Of a stretch of DNA of 10,243 nucleotides, positions 7,301 through 10,243 are shown in pieces (within the stretch, counting starts at the first letter, position 1; every line of letters starts with the position of its first letter). Below the pieces are notes generated by a model. That model saw nothing but the letters and a program-made list of their open reading frames with translations. It was not told the DNA's origin and did no database searches. The translations under genes were made by a program, and so were the position numbers. This DNA is from Sphingobacterium sp. UBA6711 (GTDB lineage Bacteria; Bacteroidota; Bacteroidia; Sphingobacteriales; Sphingobacteriaceae): NCBI GenBank assembly GCA_002454415.1, contig DKIT01000123.1, positions 11,425-21,667 of the forward strand, given 5' to 3'.

Positions 7301-7603
7301 ATTTTGCGCATCCTTGACTTCCATAAGATGATTGTCCGCAATGGCATACTGACAAAATGATAAATCTCTCGTAGTTTCATTTAGATCAATTCCCACCTTC
7401 GATTTAAACCATTGTCTATTACTGTCAATTAAAGATATTAACGAAATAGAAGTACCACAAACAAGGGAAGCAATTTGTGTAATACGATCAAAATCTGCTT
7501 CCTGTTCTGTATCAAGAATATCATACGTATGCAACGCGTTTATTCGTTTTGGTTCATCATTGGTTATCGGCCCCTTATTCATAAATTGCCTATTAATAAT
7601 CAC
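4343..7603 (-). CDS. Cytoplasmic GAF-PAS-PAS-PAS hybrid histidine kinase with two receivers
   Basis: This 1086-residue sensor kinase has no membrane segment, so it should sense cytoplasmic signals. Domains in order: a GAF of the YDILDT/DRQWFK/LGTLCVID type (about 20-168); PAS1 (173-293); PAS2 of the PAS_3 kind (305-420); PAS3 (425-562); HisKA with NMSHEIRTPLNG, phosphoacceptor His590; HATPase with N-box NLLSNAVKF (703-711), G1 DTGIGI (739-744) and GGTGLGL (768-774); receiver 1 (825-940) with D831/D832, D874 and K928; and receiver 2 (962-1082) with E968/D969, D1014, T1044 and K1066. Receiver 2 is fully canonical; receiver 1 has Phe906 at the switch Thr position. Autophosphorylation at His590 and relay to the receivers is expected. 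Alternative start Met8 is possible. No separate response regulator or Hpt gene is adjacent, so the output partner is unknown. A Bacteroidota-like promoter candidate lies 89 nt upstream. Confidence 0.95.
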   Translation of the reverse strand: MIINRQFMNKGPITNDEPKRINALHTYDILDTEQEADFDRITQIASLVCGTSISLISLIDSNRQWFKSKVGIDLNETTRDLSFCQYAIADNHLMEVKDAQNDDRFKDNQLVTSSPHIRYYAGMPLIDPNGYALGTLCVIDSVPKELTVDQKRVLALLRDEAVALIVNRKEKGKYKESEEKLKAFFDNSQGLMCTHDLQGKLLTVNEAGAKILGYSRAALEKLSLFDVVPVEAHDNLKFYLSEIASRGTMKGEMRTTTRSGDMRIWMFNNILQNRGDKNPYVIGNAVDITEQHYLEKHLKNTQAMLERTSRVARIGGWEYCLEDGNISWSDMTKEIHEVPIDFKPTLESALSFYKEGISRTKIQKAIDHTIATGNPWDLELEIVTYMGQDIWVRALGNADFVNNRCVRLYGTFQDIDKRKRSEAESSKSKKLLEDVFHATSAVCIIVTDIDGIITLFNKGAENLLGYNAEEVIGKISPISFHIEHELVLRAKELGAELGGEVSGFRILVEKPELYGAEQREWTYVKKDDTLVHVSLAVTVIRDNEGNIVGYLGVATDISKIAHQREELEKAKLLAEQGSVAKSEFLANMSHEIRTPLNGIIGFTDLLTRTALDVTQREYISIVDQSANLLLGIINDILDFSKIEAGKLDLDVDKNDLYELVMQVTNFLNVQINAKKLDFEIDIATDVPHSIWIDALRIKQVLMNLLSNAVKFTEKGKVTLGVSLLSHESERAVLRFSVKDTGIGIKADKQEKIFDAFSQEDTSTTKRYGGTGLGLTISNKLLKMMGSELKLESTLGVGSQFFFDISLKATWQMSKDWNILNEIKHAVIVVEDDSESQFIVNMLSRKGVEVTPVKNGLEALQLLRREGQFDILIIDNDIPIMNGIETIKKLNEKIFNEHYRLPIIPLFGRDESELVEQVKMMGLTTWLFKPMKVNDLYDALSKSVQEKLLPPPSAIAEAARNRFKILIIEDNEFNMFLARTIILNIIAEVEIFEAIDGFQGLALFHEKHPDLVLTDIQMPKLNGYEVARSIRREEVSAHTPIIALTAGNIKGEREKCLESGMDDFLVKPIIENTLRETLIKWLNIPTP

Positions 7604-7691
7604 TTAAAATACCTCTCCGACCATTGTTTACTTATGATCGTTACAGCCCTATTAGTTCACTGATATGACGTGCACAACAGAACATAAAATA

Positions 7692-7719
7692 GAAACATAT
7701 TTTTTAACTTAAACACAAA
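7692..7719 (-). promoter_or_regulatory. Candidate Bacteroidota-type promoter for the hybrid kinase
   Basis: Read on the minus strand, TTTG (7719-7716) is followed after 16 bases by TATGTTTC (7699-7692). This matches the -7 consensus TAnnTTTG at five of its six fixed positions, at a spacing slightly shorter than the usual range. It lies 89 nt upstream of the kinase start in an AT-rich gap. The match was made by eye; no start site is known. Confidence 0.35.
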
Positions 7720-7768
7720 TTAATTAAAAAAGTTTGAAAATAATAACGAATTAATTTGATGTACCAAG

Positions 7769-8308
7769 CTATCTTTTCAAAATCCTTTCAAAGGCTTCTA
7801 AAGCTTTAACTGTGTAAATAAATTGCGCTTCTGTTGCTTCTGTCGCAGAAGGCAATCGTATTGTTTCCGTACGGAGAACTTCTGTACGATATACTATTGA
7901 AAAAAAAGCAAAGAGTTCTCCGTTGGACTCTGGTACTACAGTTGCATATCCCGTAGTTGCAATCCCCCAATCTGTATGGAACAACTCAGACACTTCAAGA
8001 GCCATTTGCTCGGTCACAATAGATGAAACACAGTTACTTTCTTTTGCTTCTACTGGATCAACTCGCAATATTCTTATTTTCTCATCGATAGTATAAGTTG
8101 TGATACCACCCGAAAAAATTGCACTTGCATTTTCCATTTGTGAACAGACCAATTGGAGGTATCCAGCCGTTACACTTTCCGCTACGGCCAATCTTGTTTC
8201 TGAATTCGATAATAGATCCCTGATCTGGCGCATTAATAATTCGGGAAATTTTAACGTTTTCATATCAAAATTTGATAAGCATACATGCGATTTTGTAATT
8301 CCATACAT
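7769..8308 (-). CDS. CinA C-terminal / PncC-like protein (nicotinamide-nucleotide amidase family)
   Basis: This 179-residue protein is a stand-alone CinA C-terminal domain. Family members with amidase activity deamidate nicotinamide mononucleotide to nicotinate mononucleotide in pyridine nucleotide salvage. Visible motifs are LAVAESVTAG (40-49) with the likely catalytic Ser45, FSGGITTYTIDEKIRIL (65-81) with Tyr72 and Lys77, VSSIVTEQMA (94-103), and GIATTGYAT (115-123). The last usually reads GIAVTGIAGP, so the loop is altered and activity is uncertain. The first 15 residues precede the family core; Met16 (start at 8263) is an alternative. Met1 is preceded by an A-rich leader typical of this group and lies 16 nt after the upstream gene's stop, which supports an operon with it. 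Confidence 0.78.
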   Translation of the reverse strand: MYGITKSHVCLSNFDMKTLKFPELLMRQIRDLLSNSETRLAVAESVTAGYLQLVCSQMENASAIFSGGITTYTIDEKIRILRVDPVEAKESNCVSSIVTEQMALEVSELFHTDWGIATTGYATVVPESNGELFAFFSIVYRTEVLRTETIRLPSATEATEAQFIYTVKALEAFERILKR

Positions 8309-8324
8309 AAATGAATTTCTTTTT

Positions 8325-8612
8325 TTAAATCACATCATAGATTCGAATCTCAGGATTATTGAGCATCAGTGGTTTTAAGGCAATAAGGATATCATTATTA
8401 TACAATTCTGTTGATAAGAATGCCTGCGCGTCTTCTCGCGTATGGAAACCATATAATAATTGAAAATATTCTTCTCCTATAAGCAACTCATTTGAAGTAG
8501 CCCCATTTATCTGATCAAGAAAAGAAGTTTTAAATCGATCATAGACTCCTGAAATCTTTCCCTTCTCCGCAGCATTGATCTTTAAAGTGATCTGTAAATA
8601 TGTCTTTATCAT
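8325..8612 (-). CDS. Small protein, possibly an ABM-like dimeric alpha/beta-barrel
   Basis: I do not recognise this 95-residue protein with certainty. Its likely secondary structure is strand (YLQITLKI, 5-12), helix (AEKGKISGVYDRFKTSFLDQ, 15-34), strand (NELLIG, 41-46), strand (YFQLLYGF, 49-56), helix (TREDAQAFLSTELY, 58-71) and a final strand EIRIYDVI (88-95). That order resembles the ferredoxin-like fold of antibiotic biosynthesis monooxygenase (ABM) domains and related dimeric alpha/beta barrels. The aromatic YFQLLYGF followed by a helix starting TREDAQAF is also common there. No catalytic residue can be assigned. It is followed after 16 nt by the CinA-like gene and probably shares its transcript. 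Confidence 0.6.
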   Translation of the reverse strand: MIKTYLQITLKINAAEKGKISGVYDRFKTSFLDQINGATSNELLIGEEYFQLLYGFHTREDAQAFLSTELYNNDILIALKPLMLNNPEIRIYDVI

Positions 8613-8643
8613 AAAAATAAATTTCTTTTATTTCGAACAGGTG

Positions 8644-8663
8644 TCGAACCACAATGGTTTCGA
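8644..8663. repeat. Near-perfect inverted repeat upstream of the small barrel-protein gene
   Basis: TCGAACCA (8644-8651) and TGGTTTCGA (8655-8663) are inverted around CAA, with one extra T in the right arm. A third TCGAA occurs at 8633-8637. The element is 32 nt upstream of the minus-strand start at 8612, where an operator or leader hairpin could lie. A separate weak stem, TACTC/GAGTA (8748-8752 and 8760-8764), sits 16 nt past the xth stop without a U-run. Confidence 0.35.
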
Positions 8664-8779
8664 AGAAAATTATTTAGGAACATCTTTTTGTCACCGCGCT
8701 CAGACATCGAATCTTACTTTCATCATTTAAAATCTTTTTGGTGATTGTACTCTCTTGCTGAGTATAAAATACAACATCT

Positions 8780-9556
8780 CTACAAATTGTCTTTTATTCG
8801 AACCCAAACAGGAGCATGATCACTGGTTTTCTCCCAACTGCGTACATTACGGTCTACTCCACCCTCATTGAGCCTGTCCTGTAATATAGGGCTTAGAAGA
8901 ATATGATCTATACGAAGTCCAGCATTACGACTATATGCTTGACGAAAATAATCCCAAAAGGAATATACCGATTGGTCACCAAAAAGTTTACGAATAGAAT
9001 CTTGCCAACCTAAGGCTATAAGTTGTTCAAATGCATCACGGACTTCCGGTCTAAACAAAGCATCATTGATATATTTTTCAGGTTTATAAGTGTCCAATTC
9101 AGTCGGTATTATATTAAAATCTCCAATCAAAATGGCTGGTACATCCAATTTAATAAACACGTTAGATCGCTCGATCAATCGTTCTATCCACGACAATTTA
9201 TAATCAAACTTTGGTCCAGGAAAGGGATTTCCGTTTGGAAGGTACAGACAACATATTGTCATACCCTGGATAACAACTTCAAGATAACGACTCTGACTGT
9301 CCTCTGGATCTCCGGGGAGGTTTCGCGAAACCTCCTCTATTGCATATTTTGAAAGAACCGCCACGCCATTCCAACTTTTCTGACCATGCCATACAGCCTG
9401 ATAACCGATATTGCTTACCTCTTCCAATGGGAACCGTTCCTGCGGTGACTTTAATTCTTGGAGACACACTATATCTGGTGCTTCTTCCTCTAGCCATCGC
9501 AATAAAACAGGTAACCTCGCATTAATCCCATTAATATTATAAGTTGCAATTTTCAT
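8780..9556 (-). CDS. xth: Exodeoxyribonuclease III (Mg-dependent AP endonuclease / 3'-5' exonuclease)
   Basis: This 258-residue protein has the full exonuclease III/AP endonuclease pattern of the EEP superfamily. It cuts DNA 5' to abasic sites and removes 3' blocking groups in base excision repair. The catalytic set is present: Asn7 (TYNINGINAR), Glu34 in LQELK for metal binding, Tyr105 in CLYLPNGNP, Asp146 and Asn148 in IGDFNI, Asp217 in RIDHILLSP, and Asp246-His247 in the terminal TSDHAPVW. The length is close to that of E. coli Xth (about 268). There is no signal peptide, so it is cytoplasmic. The start is the only one that includes KIATYNING. The next minus-strand gene is 167 nt away, so it is probably transcribed alone. 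Inverted repeats lie just upstream. Confidence 0.95.
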   Translation of the reverse strand: MKIATYNINGINARLPVLLRWLEEEAPDIVCLQELKSPQERFPLEEVSNIGYQAVWHGQKSWNGVAVLSKYAIEEVSRNLPGDPEDSQSRYLEVVIQGMTICCLYLPNGNPFPGPKFDYKLSWIERLIERSNVFIKLDVPAILIGDFNIIPTELDTYKPEKYINDALFRPEVRDAFEQLIALGWQDSIRKLFGDQSVYSFWDYFRQAYSRNAGLRIDHILLSPILQDRLNEGGVDRNVRSWEKTSDHAPVWVRIKDNL

Positions 9557-9579
9557 GTATTAAATCTATTAAATTTATT

Positions 9580-9606
9580 ACCCCAAATAGGGGTTTACTG
9601 GTAAAC
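9580..9606. promoter_or_regulatory. Two overlapping inverted repeats upstream of xth (possible operator)
   Basis: ACCCC-AAATA-GGGGT (9580-9594) and GTTTAC-TG-GTAAAC (9593-9606) are both perfect inverted repeats and overlap by two bases. They end 24-50 bp upstream of the xth start, a typical place for an operator or a leader hairpin. No regulator is known from this sequence. Confidence 0.4.
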
Positions 9607-9710
9607 GTAAAGTCGATTCGGATTGTTTCGATGATGTGAAACTTTATTATAGTTATGACATGTCACCTTTTCATGTAACCAAGGAAATAGAATGTAAAAT
9701 AGTCTCCCTA

Positions 9711-9741
9711 TTGTAAAAGATTGATCAATAAGCTACTTTTT
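9711..9741 (+). promoter_or_regulatory. Weak promoter candidate for the msrA side
   Basis: TTG (9711-9713) is followed after 20 bases by TACTTTTT (9734-9741), a near match to the -7 consensus TAnnTTTG. It lies 109 nt before the small signal-peptide frame. In AT-rich DNA such matches are common, so support is low. Confidence 0.2.
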
Positions 9742-9849
9742 CAAATTTTAAATAAGCTAGGGTATAGTGTTTGATATATTTTACCTGGAATGGCGCTCAA
9801 TGTAACAAGTCTAAATTGTCTCGGTTTATAAAATTTAGGAATTAGGAGC

Positions 9850-9936
9850 ATGAAAAAAGGCATTGTCTTTCTAACCCTTGCCATCGGTTTATTTTTGGTC
9901 AGTAAGATAAGTTTTTCCAATAAAAACACAATTTAA
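9850..9936 (+). CDS. 28-residue signal-peptide-like ORF, possibly the detached leader of MsrA
   Basis: ATG 9850 starts a 28-codon frame ending TAA 9934-9936. The peptide is a near-perfect secretory leader: MKKG, a hydrophobic core IVFLTLAIGLFLV, then SKISFSNKNTI. AGGAG (9844-9848) sits only 1 nt before the ATG. The frame is +1 out of phase with msrA, which starts 23 nt downstream. Dropping one A from the A5 run at 9922-9926 would fuse it with the msrA frame, giving SFSNKTQFKKTLKQHTMSN and then the MsrA domain. It may therefore be the split-off signal peptide of an exported MsrA, a sequencing error, or a separate small peptide. Confidence 0.45.
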   Translation: MKKGIVFLTLAIGLFLVSKISFSNKNTI

Positions 9937-9958
9937 AAAAACGTTAAAACAACATACT

Positions 9959-10243
9959 ATGAGTAATAAAAAACAAAACGAGCACATCATTTACTTTGCT
10001 GGCGGCTGTTTTTGGGGAACCGAACATTTTTTCAAACAGGTGAGGGGTGTATCTGAAACAGAAGTTGGCTATGCTAATGGTAATCTACAAAATCCATCCT
10101 ATACACAAGTATCAACTGGAAAAACAGGTTTTGCCGAAACTGTGAAAGTATCTTATGATCCTGAGATTATCCGGCTTGAGCTTTTAAATGACCTTTTTCT
10201 TAAAACAATAGACCCGACCTCATTAAATAAACAAGGTAATGAT
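9959..10243 (+). CDS. msrA: Peptide methionine sulfoxide reductase MsrA (N-terminal part; runs off the right edge)
   Basis: The 95 visible residues are the N-terminal part of an MsrA domain, which reduces methionine-S-sulfoxide in proteins. FAGGCFWGTEHFF (13-25) contains the catalytic Cys17. EVGYANG follows, then TGFAETVKVSYDP, where families usually have GHAE, and IDPTSLNKQGND at the edge. The IDPTS-N-QGND form, rather than HDPT, is one I associate with MsrA domains of MsrA-MsrB fusions, so an MsrB domain may follow outside the window; this is inference. From this ATG the protein would be cytoplasmic. The same frame is open upstream back to 9911, and a signal-peptide-like ORF lies just before it one base out of phase, so an exported form is possible. 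Confidence 0.9.
   Translation, partial: MSNKKQNEHIIYFAGGCFWGTEHFFKQVRGVSETEVGYANGNLQNPSYTQVSTGKTGFAETVKVSYDPEIIRLELLNDLFLKTIDPTSLNKQGND

Larger units (their letters stand above)
9557..9958. other. Divergent intergenic region between xth and msrA
   Basis: About 400 nt that must hold promoters for xth (leftward) and msrA (rightward). It contains two adjacent inverted repeats near xth (9580-9606), a loose ACATG/CATGT pair (9659-9663 and 9673-9677), a weak plus-strand promoter candidate at 9711-9741 and a 28-codon signal-peptide-like frame (9850-9936). No RNA gene or mobile element is visible. Confidence 0.55.

Noticed and set aside
9591..9716. Start-less plus-strand frame with protein-like composition upstream of msrA
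   Set aside because: Only about 41 codons, without an ATG near its start; it overlaps the xth dyads and has no known homologue. Chance is the simpler reading.
9741..9929. Minus-strand 62-codon frame between xth and msrA
   Set aside because: It is antisense to the signal-peptide-like frame, has no recognisable domain and is best explained by few stops in this stretch.
1..10243. Defence island, CRISPR array, prophage or transposon
   Set aside because: No repeats of the right kind, no transposase, integrase, nuclease-toxin or Cas motifs on either strand; the only nuclease is housekeeping Xth.

Overview
The window is AT-rich, compact bacterial DNA that most resembles a Bacteroidota chromosome, probably Sphingobacteriaceae (Sphingobacterium- or Pedobacter-like). 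This is an inference. It rests on A-rich leaders with few Shine-Dalgarno sites, a promoter candidate resembling the Bacteroidota TTTG/TAnnTTTG type, and the gene families present: a DUF202 protein, a GAF/PAS hybrid kinase, a CPPxECG-type GT4 glycosyltransferase and a stand-alone CinA C-terminal protein. No transposase, integrase, tRNA, rRNA or CRISPR array is visible.

Layout. Positions 1-710 (+) hold the 3' end of an unrecognised gene and a small stand-alone receiver-like protein lacking most phosphorylation residues. Positions 711-988 form an AT-rich leader with a hairpin whose six-base loop is exactly complementary to a nearby upstream hexamer. It precedes a small alanine/glutamate-rich lipoprotein (989-1459) that ends in a long hairpin terminator. 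A DUF202 membrane protein converges on it (1632-2015, -). Positions 2016-2424 hold imperfect repeats and two possible tiny ORFs leading into a GT4 glycosyltransferase (2425-3606, +), which ends in a perfect 8-bp hairpin.

From 3697 to 9556 every gene is on the minus strand. In order of transcription they are exodeoxyribonuclease III (xth), a small putative alpha/beta-barrel protein, a CinA/PncC-like protein, a 1086-residue cytoplasmic hybrid histidine kinase (GAF, three PAS, HisKA, HATPase, two receivers) and an SRPBCC-fold protein. Only the barrel protein and the CinA-like gene are close enough (16 nt) to suggest an operon; the others are 165-170 nt apart. The right end returns to the plus strand with the N-terminal part of a methionine sulfoxide reductase A. 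A 28-codon signal-peptide-like ORF precedes it and would fuse in frame if one A were removed from an A5 run.

The genes do not form one obvious pathway. Damage repair and stress themes recur (Xth, MsrA, a CinA-like protein, an orphan multi-sensor kinase), but nothing here shows that they work together. I see no convincing new multi-gene system. The items most worth checking are the pseudoknot-like leader at 848-892, the split signal peptide/MsrA, the degenerate receiver and the small ORFs before the glycosyltransferase.
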